Below, piece after piece: positions 24,201 through 36,587 of a DNA stretch of 64,000 nt (positions are counted from its first letter, which is position 1; every line of letters starts with the position of its first letter). The notes beneath the pieces are model-generated. The model had not been told where the DNA came from, searched no databases, and was given only the letters and a program-made list of their open reading frames with translations. The stretch spans positions 248,001-312,000 of the forward strand of contig JAMAHW010000008.1 in assembly GCA_023627715.1 (NCBI GenBank), read 5' to 3'. The stretch comes from Periconia sp. R9002. Lineage: Eukaryota > Ascomycota > Dothideomycetes > Pleosporales > Periconiaceae. Made by a program: the position numbers and the translations under genes.

Positions 24201-25769
24201 GTCCAGATTTGGGGCGGTTGCGAAATTTGGTACGGACTTCCTAGGGGTAGGTAATGTCGGCCGGCAAGGATTTGACTGAGGAGATCCAATAGCTTTTCTT
24301 GGATTATCGGTCGGCAGGGGGGTATGTAGTGTGCCATATCCACCAATGCTTGGACAAGGGAATCACTGAGTCCGCAGGAGAATATGGGGTCAAGCAAGCG
24401 TTCCACATTCTTACTCAAGGCCTGGCCCACTGCAACAGCAATCATACTAAGACACTGGAAAATAGGAGCTTCATTGATAGCCTTGTTGCGTCTGTGTTTT
24501 CAAGTTAGCTATACAAGGGAGTGCAGGGGTAGAATGAACTTACGCCTTAGCTGAAAGACCATCGTGGATGTAACCTAGTATTCCTTCAAGATATGGAGCA
24601 ATGGACACCCCTACAGCATTTGCAATCTTGCCGATTGCAACAAATGCTTTATCTCGGTCCCGGTCTTTTCTAATAAGACCTTGAAGATGCAGCATACACT
24701 GATGCAGGTACTTGGTGGCGAATTCGGTGGGAGAATAACTCGCAAGAATGGGAATGATGAGCACGACTTCCCGTCTCACCAAAGGATCGCGATGATCCCT
24801 GTACTTCAGAACAATCTCCACGGTTTCTTTGTATTTGTTCTCGTTCATGAACATGACGCTCTTGTCGAGCAGTTCCTTCATGGTAAGCAAACTCCCATGT
24901 ATTGCCTCATTTGTATTCAGCCCAAAGCCTTTCAATATTTCATCGTAGACTCTTCCGAACCATTGATTGCGCTGTTGCGAGTCTCGCGGTGATATTATCT
25001 CGAAGCACGCACTGATTGCCTCTGCAGCTGACTCCCGAATGAGGACCTTAGGATCGCGGAGGGCCACCCAGATGACCTCGAACACTTGTGCGATGTACTG
25101 GTACATCAATGTGGGCGAGTTTTTAGCCAATTCGCGGAGAATAAGCACGGCCGAGAATCTGCGACTCTCGGAGCGTTCCATCTGCAGCCATTCGAGGGAA
25201 GACTTGACCTCAGCGTCGACGACTTCAGCGGCCAGTGTCCCCCCAGGTTTAGCAAGACGACCGAGAGCCTTCGCAGCAACCACCATAGCGGCATTATCCG
25301 ATCCACGCAGTACCGCCTTCAGATAACTCGCGAAACGCGTCGTTTTTTGGCCGGCATCGTCGCCGCGAAAATCGATGAGCGAACTAAGCGCGTATATGCC
25401 GCCGATTCGTTCGCTAGAGTCGTTGCCGCCGACCATGAGTTGCGATATCCGTAATATGACATTGTCGTAGAATGCTGAAAAGGCCTGAGGGGCGAGTTCT
25501 GTAATTTGTGAGCGTTGGAGGAGCTAGAGAGACACCCCTCGCTCGTAGGTGGTGACGCACCTCGGTGGGCATTCTCAACCGTCTGGCGCACCATATGTGC
25601 AGCCTTCTGCCTCTGATCATCATTCCTACCCAAATGTCAGTTTTCAGCCACGCAAATTCCCCACGTTGCTTTCTCGTCCAGGGTTCGTCGGTTCTTACTT
25701 TGAGCGGAGCTCGTGGACGATGCGGTCCATGGCCGAGGCCAGGTGGGCTGGCTGTTGCTGCATCGCCAT
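18240..25769 (-). CDS. TOR: TOR serine/threonine kinase (phosphatidylinositol kinase-related)
   Basis: Exons on the minus strand are 25699-25769, 25561-25625, 24544-25498, 18698-24491 and 18240-18641, giving 2428 residues, a normal TOR length. The N-terminal half is HEAT repeats (for example [20 protein letters not shown]). The FAT domain covers about 1260-1830. The FRB domain (about 1895-1995) contains [18 protein letters not shown], with the serine whose change gives rapamycin resistance in other species intact, and [10 protein letters not shown]. The kinase core has [12 protein letters not shown] (about 2210) and HVDFGDCFE (about 2228). The protein ends with a FATC tail finishing [12 protein letters not shown] integrates nutrient signals in TORC1/TORC2. 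Odd: a Met/Asn/Gly/Ser low-complexity insertion at about residues 1605-1664. A single TOR gene is seen here; most filamentous fungi have one. Confidence 0.96.
20590..20770 (-). repeat. Low-complexity Met/Asn/Gly/Ser coding repeat inside TOR
   Basis: The coding strand carries degenerate repeats encoding units such as [19 protein letters not shown]. It stays in frame within the FAT domain, between an alpha-solenoid segment ending in LRSAQGG and one beginning [15 protein letters not shown]. It is translated rather than intronic: no good splice pair flanks it and the frame is open throughout. Confidence 0.75.
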
Positions 25770-26151
25770 TTTCGACTTCACCTAAGTCGCGCAGCTGAAA
25801 AAAAGAAAGGAGCAACGTCTTCCATGAACAGGAAGCGGTTGAGGGGTATGAAATGGGATTGAAATGTTCAGTTCTACGTAAGCTAATGGTCTTGCTCCAC
25901 GCCTGCGGTTCGACCTAAGTGACAGGCACAACACTAGCTCCGTCACGGGAACGCTTTGGCCACACCTTATTTACTGACCGCGAGCTCCTTTGGGGAGCTT
26001 CGTTGTCTGGTCCGACTCAATGGCATGAGCGTCAGTCACCCGGTCAGAAACGCAACAGGTTAATTTCAATAGTATTACCTCAACCGCACACCGCACCACG
26101 GTCCCTATTCAACATACGCAGACACCTCCAATAGCAACTTCGATGTCCCAT
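25770..26151. other. TOR upstream region
   Basis: This is 382 bases between the TOR start and the SEC12 stop, both on the minus strand. It must hold the TOR promoter and the SEC12 3' end. No distinct element is recognised. Confidence 0.6.
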
Positions 26152-28249
26152 CTAGCCAATAACGCCCTGCGCCACCTGACCCACGAGGCCTCCAAGTTGA
26201 CCAAAGAAAATGCCCTTCAGTACCGTCTCGCCCTCCCCAACAGCCCACATGCCTGCCTCTGAAAGCGTCTCTTTCCACTTCTTCTGCTCGTGGTGGGACA
26301 GGTCTTCCCATTTTTTAGCCTCGGTGTGCTTCTTAACCACGTCCTCTTCGCCGACATGCACTTCGGCGCTGACGACCCCGTCCTTTTCGGGGTCATGGTG
26401 AATCACAATCGCTTTCTGTTCCTCAAGTGGTAGATCTTCATGTCTGTGCACATCTACCAAGTCCAGGATGCGCTCCGACACTTTTCCCACGGTGGAATGG
26501 TCATGATTGCGCTGTGCAGCGAGGCGAGCATCGTGGATAACGGCTCCCGGTGCCTTAATCTCGGATGCCGCGTTCTGCAGACCTATAGGAACAATCTTCC
26601 TGGTCAAATTGCCTTCCGGATCGACAAATCCCTGGAGGATGAATGCTATTGCGCAGAGAATGACTGCCATCAAGGTGTACGAAGCACCTTGATTCAGTGC
26701 TAATGCCCTTGAGCTTTGCAGGACATAGCGAGATTTGGGCTTTTTGGAGACGGGCTGCAGCTCGAATGTCTCAACGTCAATGGAGTTCCCTATGGACGTC
26801 GAAGCTAACCTGAGGTATTGCGACCCTGTCCTTTTTCCTGGTGCGACTTCCGGTTTGAAGAAAGGCGAAAAGAGAACCTTCGTTATTTGCAGCTCGTGGA
26901 CCTGTACACGTTAGTCTCGACGAGTCCATAAAATGCTCAAGGTACCTACATCATAATAAGTTGCAAAGGTATGAAAACGGCTTAGTGAGTCGCGAGTTTG
27001 GCCATGGTAATCAATGGTCAATATGGTGAGCGAAATATCAATGGCAGCTATTGCAACGACAGCTTGACATGCTCCATCCGAATCCGCATCCAGTAGAGCG
27101 ACATCCATGCCGACAGCTGCCTTGGCATGTCTAGGTAACGTCTTCCGCATTATAATTGATCCGGGTCCTTCTTCGTACAGTCTCAGGACCCATAGCTCTA
27201 TGCCAGTCCTATTGGGCTTGTTTGCAAGCAGTAGAATATGTGAGGGTGTTAACCAACGTATGCTTCGGATTTTGGGGCGATTTTTGTTGTCAAGATCGGG
27301 AAAAGGTACTGAGTAGACTTTCCGGTGTCCATCCACTTCTCCCAGATTTTTCCTTTTACCAAAATCATAGAGTATGCTCTGGATGTGAACTTCTCCTGGG
27401 AGTGCATATGCTACGTGGAAAGCTCCCTCGCCCTCATCCAGAATGTCTATGTCCTCAACGTCTTGTCCTTTGAGCAGAGCTATTCGTTGAATAACATCCT
27501 TCTCAGTGTCCGGTTTATTCGTAGTCGCACTGAAGATAACAATTTCATTTTCATCTCCAGCTAGGCTCGATGCGATGGCTCCGATCCGCTTGTTTGGCGG
27601 TCCAGAGGCATTCCTCTGTGGCGGCGAAAGGCGCGCTATCCGCTGATAGCTTTCTCGTTTCGCATTCGTAGCGCTGGGAGACTGAAATAGGCGTGTCTTG
27701 CTAAGAAACGAGATTTTCCCCTGGGGTGTCTTTTCATCTTGCAGGTTACTTGCTCTCCGGGTTGACCTGGGAAACTGAACCTCGAACGACCTAAAATGAT
27801 CGTTCTTGTCCTTGAGCCGATCCTCCTCACTGCTGTTGATGCCTTTGACTGAATCAGCCGTAGTCCCTTTGCTTTTCTAGCCTATACGTACCAGCATACA
27901 ATATTATTCCATCCTTAGTGGCCAAATTCGCCAGCGATTGTACGGAATCGTCTTCGGAGGCTTCGATTTCGGCGCAGGACTCGATAGTGGGAGCGCGTGA
28001 ACTGAAGTCAAAAACTAGGAGCTGTTAGCATTATTTTCAGAAAAACGCGCGCTTGACTAACGTGTGATTTTGTTCTTCACTCCATGACGGCCAGCTCCAC
28101 CCCCACCACCTACAACCAAATACGATGGTTTGTTATTAGCAAAGGTCGCCGAGTAAATCGGGTAAGACGCTACAAGTATCAGCATAAATCCGGAACGATT
28201 AGCGCAAGTCTTGCATACTTGTCGCTTTGGAGACCGTGGGTCGTGACAT
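26152..28249 (-). CDS. SEC12: Sec12-like guanine nucleotide exchange factor for Sar1 (COPII)
   Basis: Exons on the minus strand are 28219-28249, 28062-28169, 27892-28014, 26950-27842 and 26152-26901, giving 634 residues. Sec12 is an ER membrane protein whose cytosolic beta-propeller loads Sar1 with GTP to start COPII vesicles. The N-terminal propeller contains YLVVGGGGGAGRHGVKNKI, the conserved glycine-rich loop of Sec12/PREB that contacts Sar1 and potassium. A degenerate WD-like series follows (for example LATKDGIILYAG). One membrane segment (about residues 461-478, LMAVILCAIAFILQGFV) leaves a C-terminal luminal part of about 155 residues. The third intron (27843-27891) was chosen because it restores YAGINSSEED; the alternative reading hits a stop. 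A short basic linker (about 100-200) is probably disordered. Identification is good. Confidence 0.88.
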
Positions 28250-29242
28250 CGGGGCAAGCTGTACGTATGCAGGTGCGCTTGGTGCAAATAACGGCGAGTG
28301 GGTGAGAATCCAATTTTGAAAAACGACGAAATAGGGTATATAGGAACGCAAGAATAGGTAAGCCGAAGGGCTAGTTAGGTACACGAGTGAAAGTGGTTCG
28401 GAAGGCGAATTGGTTCTTTGATTAAACACGTTGCGCAGAAGTCCACCAACAATGCGCGGGCGTCATCTACCTATCCCCGAACTGCTTCCTTTCGCAAACA
28501 GGGTTAAGCTTCGCTTCTCTCCTTATCGATAGCTAGCCTCTCCCGAACCCCCATGTGCAACCCACGTTTTGATTATTCGTTAAATCATTAGGTAGCCATC
28601 TCATGCACACAATCGCCCAATGCAGATGCAAGATCTCGTGGCACCTTTCAAACCTCATTCAACCAACCCATGATACATGAGGAATTTATGTAAGCCGAAA
28701 TAAGCCAGCTTATCTGTACAACACTTTCTGGATGTTGAATTCATTTTGGTACTTGATTCTTGAACCTCCCATAAATTGCCCAAAAAAATAACAAATCAAT
28801 ACGTTGACTGAAGGTATCTGGCTATGACGCCCACCTCACTCCTTATACTATCATCTAAGCTCCAAGGCAAGGCAATAACACCGTCTAACCACAAGAAACT
28901 ATAAGCTTTGTGCCTCCAGCCCGCCTTTTACTGACATAGCGTTTTCACCTGCGGTTCGCCTGTCACGTCATCTGCTCATCTGCTCATCTGCTCATCATTT
29001 CATCCTCCTACTTGCGTACTCCTATCATGACCAGCGTGTGGAAATCACTCACGCAAGAGCCGATTAAAATCCATCAATGCCAACCCGATTCATTGCGTTG
29101 ACGCCACCTTTCTCGAGTCGAACATATTACGCCCATACACTCGCTAAACAAGAGGCCAACATGCAGAATGGTATCCAACCAAAATCAAGGCGAATATTTA
29201 TGTAATGCCGGATCTGAATTATCTTGCAAAACAACGTACTGA
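28250..29242. promoter_or_regulatory. SEC12 upstream region
   Basis: It holds the SEC12 promoter and the 3' flank of the importin gene. It includes an 8-base tandem repeat at 28969-28996. No open frame or tRNA is supported. Confidence 0.55.
28969..28996. repeat. Tandem 8-base repeat (CATCTGCT x3)
   Basis: Three perfect consecutive units of CATCTGCT followed by a partial fourth, in the region upstream of SEC12. Seen directly; function unknown. Confidence 0.8.
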
Positions 29243-32200
29243 TTACTGTGGGCCCGGTACTGCATTTCCGTTAGGTGCACCTCCTTGAGCAGCGGTTGCC
29301 TGGGCTTGAGCAGCTGCCTGAGCAATGGCATCGGCTTGATGAACGGCGCCCTGAACAACCTGCTGTTCTTCTGGGGTGAGGTTCTTTGTGAGATTCTCGT
29401 AAAGAGCCGGTTGTTCTTGCTGTAGGCCTACGTTAAGTTAGTACTGCTGGTCCACTTATTTTCAGGAATGGATTATCGTACGTAGGAGGGCATGTTTGAA
29501 CATGCTATATGGTTCCACTTTATCGAGAGGCGTCTCGAGAAGACTTTCCTCTTCTAGTTCGTCGTCGTCATCGTCGCTGATCGAAGTGAACTTTTGAGCC
29601 TATCATACATTAGTACTGGCGATGGAGAATAGAACAAACGATAAATTTTACCTCCTCATTTAGAAACTCAAGGTATGCAGCGCTCTCATCCTTGATTTCC
29701 TCTGGGTCTTCGGCCTCGTTATCCCACGACTGGCCGTCTTCCCAGTCGTCCTCTTCCTCTTCATCATCGTAGTTGGAAAAATCGAAGTTTTCTTCCTTCT
29801 TGGCTTCTTCGCGATCTAAATCGAGTTAGCGCATGTCATTCTTATCGGCGACTGGAGAAATGTACTCTTGATGGCAGCAGGAAGCGTTTGGAATAATCGC
29901 ACAATACCCTGAAGCAGGCGTGGCCAACCTTGTTGCACACTAACTGGAACTTCTTGGCCCTTCAGCGTGAGCAGCGCGCAAATAGCAGAAATGCACAGCT
30001 TCTTGTCGTGAACCCTCTTGAAGCTGTCAATGGTGGAGAACCAAAGGCTGAAGAACTTGTTGGTCCAACCGTTAGTCTCAAGCACATGTAGCGCCAGTAC
30101 AGGGTTGTAATATATGGCGTTGACAATAACTTCCATGAGGTGTATCCGTAGAGATTTGACCTTGGTCTCATCGTTGGTGAGCACAGTCATGGTCAACGAG
30201 ATGAATTCGGGTATATATTCATCAACGTGGCCACGCATGTTCAGCATCACGATCTCCGATAGTTTGCAGCCACAGATACGGTCGACTCCTCCCACCTTGT
30301 CGTCTTTGAAGATTGTGCGAACCATGTCGACAATGGCGTCAAGATATGGCCGGTTCTGGATCAGCGTCGGAGTTCCGTAATTCACAAAGTTTTCAAGAGC
30401 AGGAAGCATATCTGCAATGTCTCAGCAAAGTGGTTCTTGAGATCGAGTTAACAACTCACCTTCGAGATACAGTTCGGCCCCGGCTTTGAAAGTTCGGTGG
30501 ATTAGTTCAAAAGCCTGCCACATGGTGGCAGATATGCTCTTGGCGGCGAAGGTGCAGCTATCGATGATCTCAAACACTTCATTGTATAAATCTTCGGACA
30601 AGTCAGTAAAAACATGATTGCGACGGTTGGGTCAAGAGACATACCATAGAGTTTGTTTTCGAGCGTGATGGTAATGACTGGCATAAGAATCGTCTCCAAA
30701 TGCAAAAGGACATCTGGAGTACTCTCAAGAGTCAATATCAAAGTTCCGATAGTCTGGAGAACACCCAAGGCGGTAATGCTCTTCTCATCTAGATAATCTC
30801 CATACTCATCATCATCTCCCTTCTCTTGGTTACGTGACACTAGTTCTCCAACAATGCGGAGGTATGTGTCTCGTAGTTGCTCGCTTAAAGCAACGGCGAA
30901 GGGTGTAAGCTCAAGAGCAAACACTTCAACAAAATCCTCCATGACATTTGCCAGTGCATCAACATCAACTTCGTTGGCAAGCTTCAGCAATTGCTGCATG
31001 ACTTGGGGAATATTCGATTTCATGTTGGTACGGATAATGTCATGCCGGATAAGAGGTTGTAGTGCTAAAGCAGCCGCCACTCTGACAGGGAGATCCGGGT
31101 GTGCCATAGATTCCAGAATATTGTGATAGATGATTATTAGATTGTTTTGGTCCTTGAAATTCAGCTCTTGAAACTTCTCCAGTGTATCGCACGCGCGCGC
31201 TCGGAGGAATCCATGGGGACTCTGGAATTCAGGGAACACATGGCGTACGAAGAAATATTCCACTTGGTCAGCAATAGGGCTCTTCTTCGAAAGGATTACA
31301 CCAGAGAGTGTTCCAATCATGCGCAGGGCACCTTCCTTCTCCCGGGGATTCTTCTCGTTATCCGGCGCAGACTCGTATCGATTGACCACTTCGTTGACAA
31401 AGTTCAAAACACTGAATGTTTGCTTCCGGCGACTCTTCGTCAAAGTAACAAGAAAGTTGGTAGCAGCGACGTCAGGCGAAGTGACTTCCTCGTAGAAGTT
31501 GAGTTTCCTGTGAAGATACTCTTGGGGCTCATCCTGGAACAGTTCAATGTCTTCGTCCGACTGGCATAGGACTGGGAATATCAGATGTGAAATGAGGCTG
31601 TCTATGTGATTTGTGACGAGGTTCCACATCGTTTTGGGCTTGATGCACTCGTCGAGGAAATTGAGTGTGAAGTACAGACAAGCTTTGGACAGCCAGATCT
31701 GCTTCCCGACCCATTTCTCCACCTGCTGCAAGTATATCTCGAGGATTTTAGGGGCAAAGTTGGCGATGAAGTTCTTGGCGACTTCAGAGTAGTCTACCTC
31801 ACTGTTCTTACCCAAAGCAGATGGGTTGCCGTATCTAAATATAGTCAGAGCCAATACTGAATAAAATGATGGAAGTGACCAACCTGACATAGAGTCTGTT
31901 CAAATTCGCGTACGCCCACTTCTTGGCCTTCCACCAATGGTTTGTTTCACGCTCGTCGAGGTCTTCGGGCAGCGAGCATTCCGGAGGATCTTTACTAACA
32001 ACAGTAAGAAACAAGGTGCACCAACTGGCCATGGTGCTTGGCTCGCGCAGCGCAGGAGGAAGATCGAACTGTCTCCCTATTAGTCTTTACGTATGGAAGT
32101 TGACTGCAGAAAACACGTACGTAGATAGCATGCTTATACACCTTGAGAGTTGTCCGGAGAATTTCACCTGCTTCCAGACTTGCCTCATTGGCCAGTTGGT

Positions 32201-32920
32201 TCCCAATGTTAAGCAGTTGAGGGAACGCATGGCTAACAATCTTGTCAAAGTCCGCCCGACTTTCAGTCGATTTGAATCGATAAATCTTGCATATTGCCAA
32301 CAGACATTGAACTCCCGCAAACACAGACTGAATGTCTCCAGCATTCAGCAGTTGTATTGTGATGTCAAGGAAATTGGGCCACTTTTGCGGGAAGTCGTAG
32401 GCGAGGATCTTTTGGAGGGTCGGGATAAGTTGAGCGCGGACGTTGGGTTGAGAGGCGACGAGGATGGGCACGAGGCGATTTCGGAACGAATTCTTCTCCT
32501 CCTCAGGAATGGGCTTGGCCTGGCTGAACTCCTCAGCAGGACTCCAGCCTTTGGAAACTCGATGCTTGAGGAAGATCATAGCTGGGCATGGTTAGTGACA
32601 TGACGAGGTGCGGCGGCTGAAAAAAAGTATGCTGATGTCCTTACTGGATAGGCGAACCGCAGGGTCTTGCTCATTCTCGAGTATGTTCAGAAGGCCATCG
32701 GTGAAGCCAGGCTGCTCTTCGGCCTGCAGCAGTCAGTCAGTTAGTACCAAAGTATGCTCCTACAGCAGCACAAAGTAGGTTGCCTGGCAAGAGCAAGCGG
32801 CCTAGGCGGTGCAAGAGAGATGAGGCGTACATGTTTGAGGTCGAGCTCGGCCTGCTGGCGGATAGCTGCATTGGCATCCAATGTGTTCTTGACACGCTCT
32901 CGCAGGGCCGCGACGTCCAT
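29243..32920 (-). CDS. Importin-beta family karyopherin, importin-7/8 type (Nmd5/Sxm1-like)
   Basis: Ten exons on the minus strand: 32831-32920, 32645-32723, 32121-32581, 31884-32068, 30645-31834, 30460-30591, 29866-30411, 29652-29815, 29482-29599 and 29243-29427, giving 1049 residues. The first exon starts MDVAALRERVKNTLDANAA, followed by AEEQPGFTDGLLNIL, the importin-beta N-terminal domain that binds Ran-GTP. HEAT repeats fill the body (KWPNFLDITIQLL, HPDLPVRVAAALALQPL, GALRMIGTLSGVIL). An acidic stretch near the C-terminus (YDDEEEEDDWEDG, SISDDDDDELEEE) is typical of the Ipo7/Nmd5/Sxm1 branch. The tail is Gln/Ala-rich. Such receptors carry ribosomal proteins, histones and stress factors into the nucleus. 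Choice between Nmd5 and Sxm1 cannot be made from sequence alone, so no symbol is given. Confidence 0.93.
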
Positions 32921-33472
32921 GATGGCGACAGTGGAAAATATGCTTGTCGCGGAGTTGAGAGCGGGCCACGAGAGCTGGATTCGGTCGGAGATATGTAGGT
33001 GCGGTGAGAGGGTGGCAGGATCAGGAGCGGGCGTGGACGTGGATGTGGGGGAGCAGCAGGCAGGGCAGAACAGGACAGGATAGCGGGCAGGATCAACGCG
33101 TTGCGCCTGCCAGCAGCGTGATATCGTGGTGGATCAGAACAAGCGTGTGCAGACGGAAAATTCGTCTGGCGTCTATTGTTTTTTTGGCCCCCTCGGCTTG
33201 ATGTTTGGGTGGATTGCCTGCGAAAAGTATAGACTCCATAGAGGGGTAGCAATGTATTTCTGCTTGTGTGTCAATGCCCGCTATTCCCACTCGGGCTAGC
33301 TTGCATGCCACGTGCAGCCGGCCCTTATTGGTATGCAGCCAGCCCGTACCTGATCAGTGATATCTCCACATGGGCATACCTATGTACATGTAGGTATGTG
33401 ACGAGAGGTACATACATCATACATACATGTACATCCAATCTCAATGGAACGAACTGCTCTTTCCCTTTTATC
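32921..33472. promoter_or_regulatory. Divergent promoter region, importin gene / Zn2Cys6 factor gene
   Basis: The two start codons face away from each other across 552 bases. The part from 33365 to 33440 is built of many overlapping TACATA/TGTACAT words and forms a simple-sequence tract just upstream of the transcription factor start. No defined binding site is claimed. Confidence 0.55.
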
Positions 33473-35078
33473 ATGGTTCCTCCCAAGCGCAGACGGATTA
33501 CACATGCTTGCGACTTCTGTCATCGACGAGGACTGAGGTGCAAAATCCATCTTTCCGAACAGACTGTTGCTGAAGACGACCATCAAACGCCTCCATCGTG
33601 CTTGACATGCATTGAGTACGATCAACAGTGTACTCGAACTCGAAAACCGGAAAAGCGAGGGACCAAGTCTCGTTCTTCCAATCTGCAGACTTCCACAAAT
33701 GTGAATGCCGGCGTCCCAAACTGCCATGCGACTTCTGCTCAATTGCCTAACCGACGCGCTATAACTGCATTACTCGATGTCTACTTACATAGTATCCATC
33801 CTACGTGAGTCGCAAACACTTGGTCTTGATCATTCACCAACGTAAATCAGATTTCCATTCTTCTGTGAAAGAGAGCTGTGGGTCCGGTGGCGAGAGGGCA
33901 CCTTTCCTGAGGATGACTCGGATTACATGAGTCTTGTGTGCATGTGCGCATTGAGCGCACAACATATAAAAAAACGTGCCTTGTTCACGGATGATACGGA
34001 CGTACCTGTGACCGAGACTCTCCAGCAAGACTATCTTGCTGAAGCCATTCAGCATGTTCCTTGCAATTTCAAGAACATCGACGTGAACGTCATCCGCTCT
34101 TATGCTTTCCTGACATTGCTTGCATCTCAAATCGGCGATAACGCTATGCTCCACCAATATCTTGCTCTATATCATGGTGCCTGTGCACAGTCCAATCTTC
34201 TCAGGGAGTCACTGTGGCCTAAAGAGCTTTCTCAGTGCGAAAGAGAAGTACGACGTCGTCTGTGTTGGGGCATGTACCGCCTGGAGGTTCACACAGCATG
34301 TGTCTTAGGCAATGTTGTGCGTTCGCCTGAGGAGCAGATCCATGTCGGATATCCAGTGGGGACTCACCACCCGGCTTTTATACCAGGGAGAGACGGCCTT
34401 TTCGAGGACTGGTTCGCGGGGTGGAACCAAACAACTGATCTTTACCGCATACTAGAGCACGTTCTTGTCGAGTTTCGTCACAGCCATAAGTATAGTCAGT
34501 CCATTCTGGGGTTTCAGAGTGGCGCACGTTCCGAAGCCCTTATGCAAAGACTTGCCCAACTCCAGGCTGAACTGCTCCCCCAGTTTACAGTTGTCGCGTC
34601 GAAGTCTGGCGATAGTGGCAGGAATCGATGCGGTTTTCAAGCTTCCAATATCCTCTGCACTATCTATCTAGCCCGATTGCTTAGTTGCATCTCTTCAAAG
34701 GTCGGAATCCAAGCGACGTGCTGCACTGCACTCGAAATGGTGGAAACCATGCGTACTATACCTCTCGATTATATACGTGCGATTGGTTCGCCCCTCGTGC
34801 AACAGCTTGCTGGGATGGGCCACATCATCATAACTGCAACGAACAAGCAGGGGCAGACGCAAGCAGATCGTCTTGCCGCACACGAGGCAGTGCTAGCCAT
34901 CATCGACCTACTTGACTCGTTCAGAAAACCGGACGAGGTTGCCAGTTCAAACCAGCTGCGACTAGCGGCGCGATTGACTGAAATCGAGCAATCTACCTCA
35001 GTTTCCGTATCGGAACCGCAGCATGCCGCGAATTTCTCGAATAGGACTTCACATACTCACTTACAGGAGATGAGTTGA
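33473..35078 (+). CDS. Zn2Cys6 fungal-type transcription factor
   Basis: Exons are 33473-33804 and 33851-35078, giving 519 residues. The N-terminus MVPPKRRRITHACDFC has a basic patch and then six cysteines at 13, 16, 23, 43, 46 and 53, spaced C-X2-C-X6-C-X19-C-X2-C-X6-C. This is the binuclear zinc cluster, with an unusually long acidic loop between the third and fourth cysteine. The 46-base intron joins SIHP to TFPFFCERELW, a classic entry into the middle homology (fungal-specific) region. Next come LLASQIGD and REVRRRLCWGMYRLEV. The C-terminus is leucine/alanine helical. It is a nuclear activator or repressor of unknown target. Its position beside an oxygenase and a permease makes it a candidate local regulator, by inference only. 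Confidence 0.9.
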
Positions 35079-35345
35079 TCAAAGGTAGGGGGTGAAGATC
35101 ATTGATTGAAAGACACACATATCTAAGAAGAGGTAAGAGCTGATTATATATCAGCTCTTTACCTATACAAACTACTAACAAATATAATCAATAGCAAACG
35201 CAAATAGCAAATATAGTCACGTGACTAGTGCTGGGTCATATGACCAACTAGATGGGACAAGAATTATGGTCAGAATTGTTTTCTACTAATCTACTAGCCG
35301 ATTTTGCATAAAACGATTCTGCACTAAAATAGCTCTTCTACAGTA
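35079..35345. terminator. Convergent 3' region with palindromes
   Basis: Between the stops of the transcription factor (+) and the oxygenase (-). An imperfect hairpin lies at 35132-35163 (arms around AAGAGCTGAT and ATCAGCTCTT, separated by TATAT). A perfect 14-base palindrome TAGTCACGTGACTA is at 35214-35227, and a perfect 12-base palindrome GGTCATATGACC at 35234-35245. The hairpin could act as a bidirectional 3' end, or the group could be the remnant of a small inverted-repeat element. Confidence 0.4.
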
Positions 35346-36587
35346 TCATTTACTAAAGCTGTTGGTATTCTTCTGTATGTTTGTCCGCCATTGGTAGTAT
35401 TCTCCTGTGGAATTGTTAGCGAATATCAGCAAAATCTGATCAGCTGGATATACCTCCAGTGATGACTGGGTATTTCATCGGATTTTCTTCGCTCACGCAA
35501 GTCGGAATCGGTTCCAATAGTTTGCTCCGGTCGAACCCGAAGAAAAACGGTGCGCTATATCTCTCCTTCCCACTTTTGTTCACAACACGGTGCACGGTTG
35601 ACACGAAGAAGTCGTTGGTCTGCCTCATAAAGCAATCTGCAATGTTCACTACGAGGGACCCCGGTATCGGTTCAGCTTTAATCCAGTCCCCATTCTTCCC
35701 TAGAACCTCCAAGCCACCAGCAAAGTCCTGTGTGACGATAGTGAAACATTCCACATCGGTATGAGCTCCAATTCCGTTCTGGTCATCAACTGAATGTACC
35801 TGTTCCGGATAGTGCAAGATTCGCATGCCGGCTTCTGGTTCCTTTACGTATTTGTCGAAAGCGTCCTCCGGCATGTGTAGTGCTAATGCAAATATGCGTG
35901 TCAGGCGGCGCGATAGTTGTAGGAGCTTCGTATGATACGAAAACATGCCCTCTTTGAATCCAGGAAGGTTACTTGGCCATATGCTCTTTGAGGGTTTGGT
36001 TTTGTCAATTGCTTCTGGGTCTTGAGAAGCCTCATAGTTCCAGTTGAACGCTTCGCTCAAGTCTGGGACACGACTGTCAGTACCACCCCTGATTAAATCA
36101 AACAGGGTTATCTCGATTACCTTGATGCTTCCAGCCATTGCGGTTATAGCATTCCATTGGATGAAACCCTACATATTCATTTGGCACGAGACCGGTAAAG
36201 ACCTCCATCTTCTTCGCGTGTGGCAAAGCGAAGAACCTTTTTGCTTGCTCAAAGCATGCCTGAGCATGCGACTCGTCTATACCCTAAGGGAACATCAGTT
36301 AAAGTCTTTTTAAGGAGATCATATCATGCTTTCAGCTGCGTGCTTACATGATTGATCAGATAGAAAAATCCGATTTCCCTTGAGGCCTTTCTCACTTCTT
36401 CAGCTACCGCTTTGCGGTCTTCAAAGCTGTCACTCCAGATTCCCGCGGCATCGATAACGGGTATCTTTTCCAAGGTAGTAGAGATATTGGAGTTGAATGA
36501 ATATGTAGCTCCGGTCATTAGCGTGACCGTTCCCGGCGCGCTCCCAGATGAGTGGCTTGTAGCGGTGGTGATGGATGTAGTAGACAT
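35346..36587 (-). CDS. Fe(II)/2-oxoglutarate-dependent oxygenase (isopenicillin N synthase-like fold)
   Basis: Exons on the minus strand are 36348-36587, 36121-36283, 35454-36062 and 35346-35404, giving 356 residues. The N-terminal DIOX_N part reads KIPVIDAAGIW, then GFFYLINHGID. The catalytic core has HTD at residues 235-237 and His 292 (TVHRV) as iron ligands, and Arg 302 with Ser 304 (RYS) for 2-oxoglutarate: a complete set. The last exon ends GEYYQWRTNIQ, the usual end of this family. The second intron was placed at 36063-36120 because it gives NGWKHQDLSEAFNW; the earlier acceptor breaks frame. The substrate is unknown. Relatives include thymine 7-hydroxylase and secondary-metabolism hydroxylases. 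The neighbouring permease favours a nitrogenous small molecule, by inference. Confidence 0.88.
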
